Shown piece by piece: positions 45,820-53,990 of a stretch of 64,000 nt of DNA. Under the pieces are notes generated by a model. It was given only the letters and a program-made list of their open reading frames with translations. It did not search any database and was not told where the DNA came from. The translations under genes were made by a program, and so were the position numbers. Within the stretch, counting starts at the first letter, position 1; the number at the start of each line of letters is the position of its first letter. This stretch comes from Anaerotardibacter muris (GTDB lineage Bacteria > Actinomycetota > Coriobacteriia > Coriobacteriales > Eggerthellaceae), in the NCBI RefSeq assembly GCF_943192915.1, contig NZ_CALPCD010000005.1, positions 62,001 through 126,000 on the forward strand, in the 5' to 3' direction.

Positions 45820-45882
45820 GTGGAGCCTAATCATGAAAGCTCCACGGTTTGACATAATATAATCTAAGTGAGTCATTGTAAA
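45820..45882 (-). promoter_or_regulatory. dnaK operon promoter with inverted repeat at the transcript start
   Basis: On the minus strand TTTACA (45882-45877) and TATTAT (45859-45854) are spaced exactly 17 bp. Just downstream, at about +2 to +27, lies GTGGAGC-N12-GCTCCAC (45820-45845). This could be the operator of HspR or another repressor; it is not the CTTGAGT-N7-ACTCAAG HAIR consensus nor CIRCE. Confidence 0.6.
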
Positions 45883-45949
45883 GTTTTATGCGTTGCGAAT
45901 TCTGATATCTTGGCGCGAATTCACGTTTGTGCTGTTCATCGGCAATCTT

Positions 45950-45986
45950 CAGACAAAAAGAAAGAGGCGAACGGTTCGTTCGCCTC
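45950..45986 (-). terminator. Strong terminator downstream of the structured region
   Basis: Perfect 9-bp arms GAGGCGAAC and GTTCGCCTC around a five-base loop, followed on the minus strand by TTTCTTTTTG. It lies 220 bp past the ferredoxin stop, so it ends either a long 3' UTR or a separate small RNA. Confidence 0.85.
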
Positions 45987-46195
45987 CACAATTCATACAC
46001 AAAAGGTATGTTCTGTCTGAAATCTTGAGGGCTCCTTGCCCTTTCGACTTCACCTCTGAACCAGCAGCCCGCATTGCCTTTACGCAGTGCTCACTCGATC
46101 CATTACGTCAAACGAACTGAGCACATCTTAGAACGGGTTTCCAGCCAAGTGCGCATTTCGTTGCACGGCTGAAAGATTGCTTACCGAAAGGTTAC
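45987..46195 (-). ncRNA. Candidate structured RNA between ferredoxin and dnaK
   Basis: About 200 nt with no reading frame and several helices: a closing AATCTT/AAGATT pair (46173-46178, 46021-46026), a CAGCC/GGCTG hairpin (46142-46171), a GTGCTCA/TGAGCAC hairpin (46087-46124) and a GGGCT/AGCCC arm near 46028-46070, ended by a strong terminator. It could be a stable small RNA or a structured ferredoxin 3' UTR. I do not recognise 6S, tmRNA, RNase P or SRP core sequences. Confidence 0.35.
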
Positions 46196-46203
46196 TTTAG
46201 AAG

Positions 46204-46392
46204 TTAGTCCTCTACGATCTCAGGGATAGCGCCCATCGGGCAGCTCTCTACGCAGTCGCCACAAGCGATGCAAGAGTCTTCGTTGATAACAGCTACAACA
46301 CCATCTACGACCTCAAGAACCTCTTGAGGGCAATCGTCAACGCAAATGCCGCAGCCAATACATTCTTCTTCCAGAATAACTGGATGTGCCAT
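46204..46392 (-). CDS. 2[4Fe-4S] ferredoxin
   Basis: A 62-residue bacterial ferredoxin with two full cluster motifs, CIGCGICVDDCP and CIACGDCVESCP, carrying low-potential electrons in the cytoplasm. The ATG follows a GAGAAGAGG site; the open frame upstream of it is not coding. Likely partners in this genome are hydrogenase or ETF-linked enzymes; no specific link is shown. Single gene. Confidence 0.95.
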   Translation of the reverse strand: MAHPVILEEECIGCGICVDDCPQEVLEVVDGVVAVINEDSCIACGDCVESCPMGAIPEIVED

Positions 46393-46547
46393 TGTGTACC
46401 TCTTCTCCTCGGTTTTAATCAAAAAACTAGGTCGGGGGCGAAAACCCCTCTGTAGGAAAATACCACGGATGCGCAGCGATGCAACCCGCCAACACAATTC
46501 TTCTGTAAGTGGTTGATCAGTATATGGAATACGCTGCCTCAAGAACT

Positions 46548-46714
46548 GGGGGCGAGGGGGGTGGAGGTCTCGGATTCATCCGTTTCGCTGTTCGCCCTGC
46601 GGGCTCATGCGCTGCACTGCCTCATACATTGATACACGAAAGCAACCCTAGGGTTGCTTTCTCCGTTTCGTATAGGCGTTCAGAATGAATCTACGACCTC
46701 TACCCCCTCACCCC
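46548..46714. repeat. Long imperfect inverted repeat with inner palindrome
   Basis: Arms near 46548-46580 (GGGGGCGAGG, GTGGAGGTC, GATTCATC) and 46683-46714 (GAATGAATC, GACCTCTACCCCC) are mutually complementary with mismatches. Between them is a perfect 24-bp palindrome at 46638-46661 centred on CCCTAGGG. No gene is visible in 46543-46750. It resembles a small mobile element or a very large hairpin. Confidence 0.6.
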
Positions 46715-46751
46715 TGCCCTACAGCTACAGCACGTGTACGATTCCCCAAAT

Positions 46752-46782
46752 AAAAACGACCCAGGATTCTTCCTGGGTCGTT
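46752..46782 (-). terminator. Terminator of the TusA-like gene
   Basis: Perfect arms AACGACCCAGGA and TCCTGGGTCGTT around TTCT, followed on the minus strand by TTTTTATTT, 30 bp past the stop. Confidence 0.9.
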
Positions 46783-46811
46783 GATCGGTTGCCTATTTAT
46801 GAGGGGCTAGA

Positions 46812-47081
46812 CTAGACAGCATCCTCGGGAACGGAGGATTTGCTGGAGTGGGGCACGGGCGTAGTGTTCACTTCGCCAATACCGAGATGCACTTCCCAAC
46901 CATTGTCGATGTCATGCACTTCCATATAGCTGTCAGAGCTGTTCGCGTAGGAGGTAAGATCTTCGAGCGTGTCCTTGCTGTCGGTGGTTACGATGATATC
47001 GCGGTCGCCAGCGCCAGCAAGTACTTTGATGCTTTCGAGCAGTTCTGCGCTGGGCATACCAAATGCGTCAATGCGTGCCAT
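46812..47081 (-). CDS. TusA-like small protein lacking the catalytic cysteine
   Basis: 89 residues. The start IDAFGMPSAELLESIKVLA and later IIVTTDSKDTLEDLTSYAN, WEVHLG follow the pattern of TusA/SirA sulfur carriers (I-D-x-R-G-x-x-C-P-x-P, D-x-x-x-x-x-D-I-x-x-F), but the C-P-x-P loop is replaced by P-S-A-E and the protein has no cysteine at all. It therefore cannot carry a persulfide; a binding or regulatory role is more likely. AAAGGAT precedes the ATG and a strong terminator follows. It is a single gene just downstream of the hypE unit. The fold call is by eye. Confidence 0.55.
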   Translation of the reverse strand: MARIDAFGMPSAELLESIKVLAGAGDRDIIVTTDSKDTLEDLTSYANSSDSYMEVHDIDNGWEVHLGIGEVNTTPVPHSSKSSVPEDAV

Positions 47082-47194
47082 GAGAGATCCTTTCTGTTCG
47101 GATAGCTCTATTATTATAGCTTTCCTGCGCAGGTGGAGCAGCTTTTGTCGATGGTTGCCTAATTGAAACCTAATGCTTGGAAACAGATTCTTGA

Positions 47195-47302
47195 GGGACA
47201 GGTCCGTTTTTTGTCCCTGATGAACAAAGGACAGGCCAGAGATATCTTTTGATACCTCTAGCCTGTCCCCAAACTGTCCCGGACAAAAACGAACCCGTCC
47301 CC
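47195..47302. repeat. Dispersed GGGGAC repeat after hypE
   Basis: Two units back to back: GGGACAGGTCC-TTTTTTGTCCC at 47195-47217 and CCTGTCCCC, TGTCCCGGACA, GAACCCGTCCCC at 47260-47302, joined by a TAGAGGTATC/GATACCTCTA inverted repeat. The second begins about 8 bp past the hypE stop. Confidence 0.88.
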
Positions 47303-47309
47303 CTTCTTG

Positions 47310-48329
47310 TTAGCAGATGCGGGGGAGCTGCTCGCCTACGAGCATATCCATGATGCGCAGTGAGCCAAACCCTGTGCGCAGAGAAACACGCGGATCGCGA
47401 TCTGCGGGCTTTTCAACCACTTCGCCAATGACGGCAGCATCCTTACCATATTTGTTGGCCTTCATCGCCGCGAGCGCTGCTTCGGCATCTTCAGCACCCA
47501 CCACGCACACCATCTTGCCTTCATTGGCTACTTGAAAGACGTCATAGCCGAGCATCTCGCATGCACCGCGCACCGCATCCTTCACGGGCACCGCGTCTTC
47601 TTCGATGATGAAGTCCACCTGAGATTGATCGGCTAGTTCGTTCAACGTGGAAGCGATGCCGCCACGAGTAGGATCGCGGAAACAACGCGTGGAAGGCGCA
47701 ACCGCGAGCACTTCTTGAATAAGATGATTGAGCGGAGCCGCATCGGTCTGCAGATCGGCTTGGAAGCCAAGCTCCTCGCGGCAGCTCATGATGGTGATGC
47801 CATGGTCGCCGAGCGTGCCCGTGACCAAGATCTTATCGCCTGGCTTGCAATACGCGCCTGAAAGATCGATACCTTCAGGGATGAAGCCCACTCCCGAAGT
47901 GTTGATGAACACGCCATCACCATGGCCGCGATTCACCACCTTGGTATCGCCCGTTACGATGCGCACACCAGCCTCTTTCGCCATCTCGGCCATGCTGGCG
48001 CAAATGCGCTTCAGATCTTCCATGGGAAAACCCTCTTCTAGGATGAATCCGCAGCTCAGGTATTGCGGGATTGCGCCACTCGTTGCTACATCGTTCACCG
48101 TACCGCATACTGCCAAGCGGCCGATATCTCCCCCGGGGAAGAACTGCGGCGTGACCACGAAGCTATCAGTAGAGAACGCGATGCGTCCGCTTTCGGGAGC
48201 TGCAAGGCGCGCAGCATCGTCACCCGTACGCAGTTCATCGCCCGCGTATGCCTCGAAGAAGACTTGGTCGATGATACGCTTCATCATAGACCCGCCGCTA
48301 CCGTGCCCGAGAAGTACTGTTTCGTCCAT
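47310..48329 (-). CDS. hypE: Hydrogenase maturation protein HypE
   Basis: HypE dehydrates the carbamoyl group placed by HypF to make the cyanide donor. 339 residues of the PurM-like ATPase fold with LLGHGSGGSMMKRII, RIAFSTDSFVV and VTGDTKVVNRGHGDGVF. It ends in P-R-I-C, the C-terminal cysteine that carries the thiocarbamate/thiocyanate. It lies 20 bp after nikR and is 37 kb from hypFCD, a split arrangement. A dispersed repeat follows the stop. Confidence 0.97.
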   Translation of the reverse strand: MDETVLLGHGSGGSMMKRIIDQVFFEAYAGDELRTGDDAARLAAPESGRIAFSTDSFVVTPQFFPGGDIGRLAVCGTVNDVATSGAIPQYLSCGFILEEGFPMEDLKRICASMAEMAKEAGVRIVTGDTKVVNRGHGDGVFINTSGVGFIPEGIDLSGAYCKPGDKILVTGTLGDHGITIMSCREELGFQADLQTDAAPLNHLIQEVLAVAPSTRCFRDPTRGGIASTLNELADQSQVDFIIEEDAVPVKDAVRGACEMLGYDVFQVANEGKMVCVVGAEDAEAALAAMKANKYGKDAAVIGEVVEKPADRDPRVSLRTGFGSLRIMDMLVGEQLPRIC

Positions 48330-48349
48330 ATTCGATTCCTTGATGATTC

Positions 48350-48772
48350 CTAGATGAAAGCGCCGGTGGTGGTCATGACCAAACGGCCAGTCTTGACGCC
48401 CTTGGTTCCGAGGATGAGATTCGCCACATCTTGCACTTCACCAGTTTCGCCTTTGAGGATGATCACCTCAAGGCAATTGTCGTGATCCACGTGCACATGC
48501 GTGGAAGTGATGATGTGATCGAGATAGTTATGCTGAATGTAGTGCAGCTTTTCCTGCAAGTCGCTCGCGTGATGACTATAGACGATGGTGAGCGTGCCCA
48601 TGACTATGCGGCCTGGAGTAGCGCACTCGCCTTCGACGAGCGCGTCGCGCACCAGATCACGGATCACTTCGCTACGGTTCTTCGCCAAGCCACGGCGCGC
48701 AACGAGCCGATCGAACTTGATAAGAAGGTCTTCCGGCATGGCTACCGAAAAACGAACCAGATCACTGCTCAT
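48350..48772 (-). CDS. nikR: Nickel-responsive regulator NikR
   Basis: A ribbon-helix-helix repressor of nickel uptake, 140 residues. The N-terminus LVRFSVAMPEDLLIKFDRLVARRG is the DNA-binding ribbon-helix-helix; the ACT-like C-terminal domain carries the nickel ligands in YSHHASDL and STHVHVDHDNCLEVI (His, His, His, Cys). It stands directly before hypE, tying nickel sensing to hydrogenase maturation. A GTATGA-type NikR palindrome was not seen upstream. Confidence 0.93.
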   Translation of the reverse strand: MSSDLVRFSVAMPEDLLIKFDRLVARRGLAKNRSEVIRDLVRDALVEGECATPGRIVMGTLTIVYSHHASDLQEKLHYIQHNYLDHIITSTHVHVDHDNCLEVIILKGETGEVQDVANLILGTKGVKTGRLVMTTTGAFI

Positions 48773-48793
48773 GGATACTGCCTTCGCCCGCGA

Positions 48794-49048
48794 TTAGACC
48801 AAATTGACGGTAACGCCAGGTGCGGAGCTGGCATCCTTGTCGACTGCATCTTGCGCATCGGTGAGCAATGCACGTGCTTCATCCATCAGGCTCTGGATCT
48901 CTTTGAGGACCTTTGCGGTGTTCTCGTATCCGCTATCATCGGCCTTATGGAAGAGCTTATGCGTCCAGCGACGGTTCAGGGCAACCTGGTCGTCCATCTG
49001 CTCGAGCATCATCTTGAATTGGTCGGTGTTCACTCCGTTAGTGCACAT
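48794..49048 (-). CDS. Small helical protein of unknown function before nikR
   Basis: About 84 residues, mostly amphipathic helix (DQFKMMLEQMDDQVALNRRW, VLKEIQSLMDEARALLTDAQ), no membrane segment. The ATG is preceded by AAGGA at 8 bp; the longer frame to 49096 is not used. It is the first gene of a unit with nikR (21 bp) and hypE, so it may help with nickel or hydrogenase assembly, but nothing in the sequence shows that. Confidence 0.65.
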   Translation of the reverse strand: MCTNGVNTDQFKMMLEQMDDQVALNRRWTHKLFHKADDSGYENTAKVLKEIQSLMDEARALLTDAQDAVDKDASSAPGVTVNLV

Positions 49049-49195
49049 ATCTTCGATCCTTTTCTGTCGATGGACACGTTTCGAACGCACCCACAAAGGC
49101 TATTGATCGCTGGCTGTATTATCGACCCGAAAATGCGAGGGTCGCACTCTCATTTTTACTAACGGTGTGAATTTTTCCGTAATTAGTGTTAACGG

Positions 49196-49272
49196 AGAGG
49201 GGCAGCGGCGCGTACCCCCATCTGATGGGGTCGAGGCAGCTACATCCAGGCCACTTCTGCCTCCGTCCCTCT
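49196..49272. other. Three-way-junction-like structure upstream of the nikR unit
   Basis: An outer AGAGGG/CCCTCT stem (49196-49201, 49267-49272) encloses two hairpins: CCCCATC/GATGGGG (49215-49229) and GAGGCAG/CTGCCTC (49233-49239, 49257-49263). Three TTTAGGYG repeats follow at 49271-49300. It is 150-220 bp before the nikR unit and 20 bp past the galE stop. It could be an RNA leader, a galE 3' structure or a mobile palindrome. Confidence 0.4.
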
Positions 49273-49293
49273 TTAGGCGCTCTTTAGGTGTTT

Positions 49294-50418
49294 TTAGGCG
49301 TTGTAACCGTTAGGGTTCTGGCTTTGCCAATTCCAGGTGTCTTCGCACATACGAGCCAGATCGTATTCGGCTCTCCATTCGAGTTCGTCGGCTGCCTTAT
49401 TGCACGCTGCATAATTCTCAGCGATATCACCAGGACGGCGATCGACGATCTTATAGGGCAGTTCTTTGCCGCATGCCTGTTCGAAAGCCTTGATCACTTC
49501 GAGCACGCTCGAACCTTTGCCCGTACCCAGATTGAAGATGGCCACGCCGCTGCGCGTTCCATCTTCCGCAACGGGGCCTTCGTAGCTACCAAGGCCAATG
49601 GCTTTGCCCGTGCCCACTTTACCGCCCATATAGTCGAGCGCTTTCACATGCCCGCGTGCTAGGTCGACCACATGGATGTAGTCGCGCACGCCAGTGCCAT
49701 CGGGCGTGGGATAGTCGTCACCGAAGACTTGGATGCATTCGAGCTTGCCCGTTGCCACCTGCGCCACATAAGGCAGCAGATTGTTCGGGATGCCCTTGGG
49801 GTCTTCGCCGATCATGCCGCTTTCATGCGCACCGATAGGATTGAAGTAGCGAAGCAGCACCACGTTCCATTCGTTGTCTGCGCGATACAAGTCAGTGAGG
49901 ATTCGCTCGAGCATAGCTTTGGTCTCGCCGTAGGGATTCGTAGCTTCATGCAACGGACACTCTTCGGTGATGGGGATCATTTCGGGGTCGCCATAGACGG
50001 TGGCACTACTGGAGAAGATGATGTTCTTCACGTTGTGGTTGCGCGCCACATCGAAGAGCACGAGCGAGCCCGTGACGTTGTTCCAATAATATTCGAGCGG
50101 CTTTTGCGTGCTCTCACCCACCGCCTTGAAGCCAGCAAAATGGATGATGGCATCGATATCGTGTGTAGCGAAGACCTTCTCAAGGCCCTCGCGATCGAGG
50201 ATGTTTACCTGGTAGAACGTAAGTTTGTCGGGTTTGCCCGAGATCTTACGGATGCGCTCGATCGCAACCTCGCTCGAATTCGAAAGGTCATCGACCACCA
50301 CCACGTCATAGCCTTTTTCCAGCAGCTCGACACAAGTGTGGCTGCCAATGAAACCAGCACCACCTGTTACGAGGATGGTCTGCTGATCGGGGTTGGTCGC
50401 TAAGCTCTTGTTCGCCAT
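49294..50418 (-). CDS. galE: UDP-glucose 4-epimerase
   Basis: Interconverts UDP-glucose and UDP-galactose for cell-surface sugars. About 374 residues of the extended SDR family: NAD motif [16 protein letters not shown] near residue 17, the Ser in FSSSATVYG and the catalytic Y-x-x-x-K in [11 protein letters not shown]. The ATG follows AAAGG at 7 bp. A short insertion relative to usual GalE is seen around residue 250 ([17 protein letters not shown]). Apparently single gene. Confidence 0.95.
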   Translation of the reverse strand: MANKSLATNPDQQTILVTGGAGFIGSHTCVELLEKGYDVVVVDDLSNSSEVAIERIRKISGKPDKLTFYQVNILDREGLEKVFATHDIDAIIHFAGFKAVGESTQKPLEYYWNNVTGSLVLFDVARNHNVKNIIFSSSATVYGDPEMIPITEECPLHEATNPYGETKAMLERILTDLYRADNEWNVVLLRYFNPIGAHESGMIGEDPKGIPNNLLPYVAQVATGKLECIQVFGDDYPTPDGTGVRDYIHVVDLARGHVKALDYMGGKVGTGKAIGLGSYEGPVAEDGTRSGVAIFNLGTGKGSSVLEVIKAFEQACGKELPYKIVDRRPGDIAENYAACNKAADELEWRAEYDLARMCEDTWNWQSQNPNGYNA

Positions 50419-50528
50419 GAAATGCCTTTCGTTCATGCGTCATGGGTGTTGTGTTCGCTTCATATTATAGTCGCCAGAAGCACGTGAGTCGCGGCCCTGC
50501 AGATGCATGGTCGCCGTATCGCGGTGGC

Positions 50529-51014
50529 CTACACGTCGTTGGTCTGAGAGAGCATCTCTTTCATCAACGACCAGGCCTGTTGCTTGCGTTCTTCAGTCTT
50601 GAGCATACGTTCGAAATCGACGAAGGCTGCGCACGGACGGCCCAGGATGAAATCGCATCCGGCTAGCTTGATAGGCTGGTTATAGGCGCGCGAAAGCGTT
50701 TCGGCAGCACGCTGATCGAGCACTACCGCGCAAAGCGGATCGATGGCTTCGATCAGATGCATAAGATCGGAAGGTTCGAGCGCTTCTGTGTTCATCCATA
50801 CGATATCTGATGCAGAAAAGCCACCGCGCTTGGCTGTTGCCAGCAGGGCTTCTCGCGTAGAGCTGGTTATTGGTTTGCTGAAGATGATGCAGAAGAGCGC
50901 ATTCAAACTGCCTTCGAAGCTGGCAGTGAACGAAGCGCATTCGGCCTGGATCTGTCGTTCATAGACCGACTGAGCTTGGGGTAGCGGAGAGATCTGCTCG
51001 GGGTTTGGCATCAT
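50529..51014 (-). CDS. Unknown protein upstream of galE
   Basis: 161 residues, soluble, not recognised. Segments such as SDIVWMNTEALEPSDLMHLIEAIDPLCAVVLD and LAGCDFILGRPCAAFVDFERMLKTEE suggest an alpha/beta fold that may compare or bind nucleotides, but there is no catalytic motif I can name. AGGA precedes the ATG. It begins 6 bp after the HAD phosphatase gene, so the two are cotranscribed. Confidence 0.7.
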   Translation of the reverse strand: MMPNPEQISPLPQAQSVYERQIQAECASFTASFEGSLNALFCIIFSKPITSSTREALLATAKRGGFSASDIVWMNTEALEPSDLMHLIEAIDPLCAVVLDQRAAETLSRAYNQPIKLAGCDFILGRPCAAFVDFERMLKTEERKQQAWSLMKEMLSQTNDV

Positions 51015-51020
51015 GGTTTC

Positions 51021-51683
51021 CTAAAGCCCTGCCAGAACGAGCATGTCTTCAGGGCGTTCGAGCACGTAGTCAGGGTTCGCGGCCATCAGGCGCTCGTGAG
51101 GTTGATAGCCCCACTTCACGGCCACCGACTTCATCCCAGCATTATGTCCAGCTTCGATATCGCTCGCGGAATCGCCAAAGAACAAGCACTCCGCAGGGTC
51201 GATACCAAGCTCTTCGGCACACAGCAAGATCCCCGTGGGGTCAGGCTTGCGAGGAACCTGCGCAGATTCACCATGAGCCACATCGATCAGATCAGGAAAG
51301 AAGCGATCGCGCACATCGAGCACGCCCTGCTCGAACTTGTTGGACATGATGGCCAACTTCACACCGGCGGCTTTTGCCTGCTGCAGCGCTTCGCTCATAC
51401 CTTCGAACTCGGTGGTATAGAGGATGCCGAAATCGTGGTAGAAGTCCTTGAAGCGTTTGAACGTGCGCTCGAATTCCTCTTGAGATGCGTCTGAGGGAAC
51501 GGCTTGGCTTATGAGCGATGCCGCCCCGTCGCCAATGTAGGTAAGGATCTGTTCAGGTGTGTGAGTAGGAAAGCCCTCTTCCTCGAGCGCTTTGTTGGTG
51601 ACGTTCACCAAGTCAGGCAGCGTATTGAGCAGCGTGCCATCCAGATCGAAGATGAATGCTTTGTATGCGGGCTGGTTGCACAT
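51021..51683 (-). CDS. HAD family phosphatase, phosphoglycolate phosphatase-like
   Basis: 220 residues of the Gph/PGP type: motif I FIFDLDGTLLNTL near residue 10, motif II AIMSNK, motif III Lys in RKPDP and motif IV FFGDSASDIEAGHNAG, all present. The helical cap between motifs I and II is of C1 type. The substrate could be phosphoglycolate or another small phosphate ester. The start is the ATG after AAGGAAAG; 17 upstream codons in frame are unused. Unit with the unknown gene that follows. Confidence 0.87.
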   Translation of the reverse strand: MCNQPAYKAFIFDLDGTLLNTLPDLVNVTNKALEEEGFPTHTPEQILTYIGDGAASLISQAVPSDASQEEFERTFKRFKDFYHDFGILYTTEFEGMSEALQQAKAAGVKLAIMSNKFEQGVLDVRDRFFPDLIDVAHGESAQVPRKPDPTGILLCAEELGIDPAECLFFGDSASDIEAGHNAGMKSVAVKWGYQPHERLMAANPDYVLERPEDMLVLAGL

Positions 51684-51790
51684 GTGCTTTCCTTGTTGAA
51701 CTCGCGCAAGATCGATCGGTCGCGCACTATCCATTCGCCTTTATTCTATCAGCTGCATGCAGCGATGAAGTAGATAACAGATAGGACAGG

Positions 51791-53014
51791 CTATCTGTGC
51801 CCAACAAGCCCGACGGATTCATAGAGGTCGACCAGCTCTTGTAAGATGACCTCCTGGGAATAGTTGCTTTCAGCATAAGCGGCGATCCTTTTTCGCCAAT
51901 CCTTATCCGTCAAGGCGCGTTCGAGCGTTTCTTCGATACCACGAGCTAGGTCGGTCGCATCTTCGGGTTCGACCAGTTCTCCCACTTCACGATCGACGAA
52001 ATCCGGAAGCCCACCTTGATCGGTAGCTACCACAGGAGTTCCGCAGGCCATCGCCTCCACCGCCACCAAACCGAACGGCTCTCGGCGAGAAGGGACCACG
52101 CTCACATCAGCGCTGTTATAGAGTCGCGCCAGTTCGCTTTGAGAAACATTGCCGATGAAGAACACACGCCCAAGACCGAGTTCGCGAGCTTGGCGCTCCA
52201 ACGCCTCGCGCTCTTCGCCATCGCCCGCCAGCACGGTGATGGCGTTCGGCAGATCCTTTTCATAGATCGCGGCTGCATCCAGCAGTACATCAATACCCTT
52301 GAAGCGAGTCATCTTGCCCGCGAACAAGATCACGTTGCGATCCCGCGCGTCAACGCCATGGTCAGCCAAAACTGCCTCTCTATCGATGTCTTCTACCTTG
52401 AAGATGTCGGGGTTATATCCATTGCGACGACGCACGATCTTGTGCGCTTGTTCGGGAAATGTTGCACGCACCAGCTCTTCGTTATCTTCCGAAATGCAAA
52501 TGACCTTCTCGCAATCTTCGATCGCGCGATCGGCGAATGCGTGCAAATGCGGCCATTTCTCGTATCCCATCAGGTCGGTCCCATGCGCTGTCAGCACGAG
52601 CGGAACGCCATGATCGCACGCGAGCGAAGGCAAGATCCAAACATGCTGCCCATGGATCACATCAGGTGAAAAGCTCTCTATTTCAAAGTCGATCGCTTCC
52701 TGAAAAGCGGTGCAATACTGCTCGAGTTGTTGGTCGCTCAAGTCTGCGAACGAGGTCGTCGAACGCGGGTGCGTGGTGAAGCACGGAAAGTTGAAATCGA
52801 CCGCTTCTGATGTGGCCGCTTCGGGATGCAGTGGATCCGTGAAGTGGACAGGATGGATACGGATGCCTTCATAGTGCGGAAAATCTGGAGTGTTCTCGGG
52901 TAGGATCACGCAAACTTCGTGACCGTGTTTTGCCAGCTGAGTTGCAAGATTCTTCGTATACGTGCCGCTGCCAGAACCTTCAAGTGGAAAATGGTTGATC
53001 ATCAGGATCTTCAT
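51791..53014 (-). CDS. GT4-family glycosyltransferase
   Basis: A retaining GT-B enzyme, 407 residues, likely adding a sugar to a lipid or surface glycan. The N-terminus MKILMINHFPLEGSGSGTYTKNLA is the acceptor domain start. The C-terminal nucleotide-sugar domain has FAGKMTRFKGIDVLLDAA and the E-x7-E motif (EPFGLVAVEAMACGTPVVAT). Donor and acceptor are not predictable. Start at the MKILM codon; six codons upstream lack homology. galE nearby may supply UDP-galactose. Confidence 0.88.
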   Translation of the reverse strand: MKILMINHFPLEGSGSGTYTKNLATQLAKHGHEVCVILPENTPDFPHYEGIRIHPVHFTDPLHPEAATSEAVDFNFPCFTTHPRSTTSFADLSDQQLEQYCTAFQEAIDFEIESFSPDVIHGQHVWILPSLACDHGVPLVLTAHGTDLMGYEKWPHLHAFADRAIEDCEKVICISEDNEELVRATFPEQAHKIVRRRNGYNPDIFKVEDIDREAVLADHGVDARDRNVILFAGKMTRFKGIDVLLDAAAIYEKDLPNAITVLAGDGEEREALERQARELGLGRVFFIGNVSQSELARLYNSADVSVVPSRREPFGLVAVEAMACGTPVVATDQGGLPDFVDREVGELVEPEDATDLARGIEETLERALTDKDWRKRIAAYAESNYSQEVILQELVDLYESVGLVGHR

Positions 53015-53149
53015 AGGTGGTCTTCGTTCCAACCTTTCTGTCTTGTTTTGAGCTCAACCCTCTGCGGGAAACGAACGCGTTCATCATCGAGTAGAGCAAT
53101 GGCGGTTGAGGCGCTGCTGCGCTTCGTGTCTTCTTCCGCCTTCTTTTGA

Positions 53150-53791
53150 TTACACCGCTGCCGCGTGATCGAGGCACATGAGCACGAAATCGGTATAAGC
53201 CTCTTCGAACGTACCCGTGAAGGGCTGCATGCCAGCCAAACGCATCGCTTCGGCGGTACGATCGGCGCAATGAAAATGGTCGTAAAGTCCTGGAGCCTGA
53301 TAGATGAGCCTCAGGTACAGATCGCGCATGGCAAGTTCGTTGCCGCCAACTTGTTTCTGCAGCACGTGCAACAGCGGTTCCACCATCTCGCCCCATTCCT
53401 GCTTGAATTCGACCAATCGCTCAAGTGACGTATTAGACTCGATGATGGCAATGAGGATGTCCTGGTAACGCAAGAATTCGGGATGACGCGCAGTTACTTG
53501 TGCCCACACCTTGGCGAACTGAGCATTCGTCAGTTCACGACCTTCTAATGTATTCACCAGGTCTTCGATGTATGCCCGGCTCGCACGCGAATGCAATGCA
53601 AGGAACACCTCTTCTTGTGTAGAGGCATACTTATAGAGGTTCGAACGCGCCCAACCAAGCTCTTTAGCGATAAGGCCCATGTTTATCTCATGGTATGAAA
53701 GCTCCGCGAACAACGCCTCGGTGGCGTCCATGATGGCTTCCATGCGCTCGGCCTTTTGCTCAGGTGAACGAGCACGCTGATAATTAGACAC
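53150..53791 (-). CDS. TetR family regulator
   Basis: 213 residues. The HTH is at residues 17-62 (ERMEAIMDATEALFAELSYHEINMGLIAKELGWARSN in part), with LGWARSNLYKYASTQEEVF closing it. The C-terminal region is the TetR_C ligand domain. It starts at a GTG after AAAGGAGG. Divergent from the flavodoxin gene with a 199-bp spacer, so it most likely controls that gene and itself; no clear operator palindrome was seen. Confidence 0.85.
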   Translation of the reverse strand: MSNYQRARSPEQKAERMEAIMDATEALFAELSYHEINMGLIAKELGWARSNLYKYASTQEEVFLALHSRASRAYIEDLVNTLEGRELTNAQFAKVWAQVTARHPEFLRYQDILIAIIESNTSLERLVEFKQEWGEMVEPLLHVLQKQVGGNELAMRDLYLRLIYQAPGLYDHFHCADRTAEAMRLAGMQPFTGTFEEAYTDFVLMCLDHAAAV

Positions 53792-53990
53792 TTCGACCTC
53801 CTTTCGCTACTGATAATTCTATCAAACTCGAACGTGTAGACCGTATAGAGCCAACGAGCAAAAGATGATCCTTGTCAGTAAGGTCGAAGGCTGTTTTCAA
53901 TTCAATGGCAAATGAAGGTCCGATCAGTTAGTGACGCTTTGTCGCCTATAATAGACGAAACCGTTTCAACACACCAAGGAGATGAGTTTC

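Noticed and set aside
45987..46200. 6S RNA, SRP RNA or tmRNA
   Set aside because: The length is possible for 6S, but the conserved bubble sequences of 6S and the GGAAGGAAGCAG-type loop of SRP RNA were not seen; only a generic structured RNA is claimed.
49049..49195. NikR operator before the small gene of the nikR unit
   Set aside because: No GTATGA-N16-TCATAC-like palindrome could be seen.
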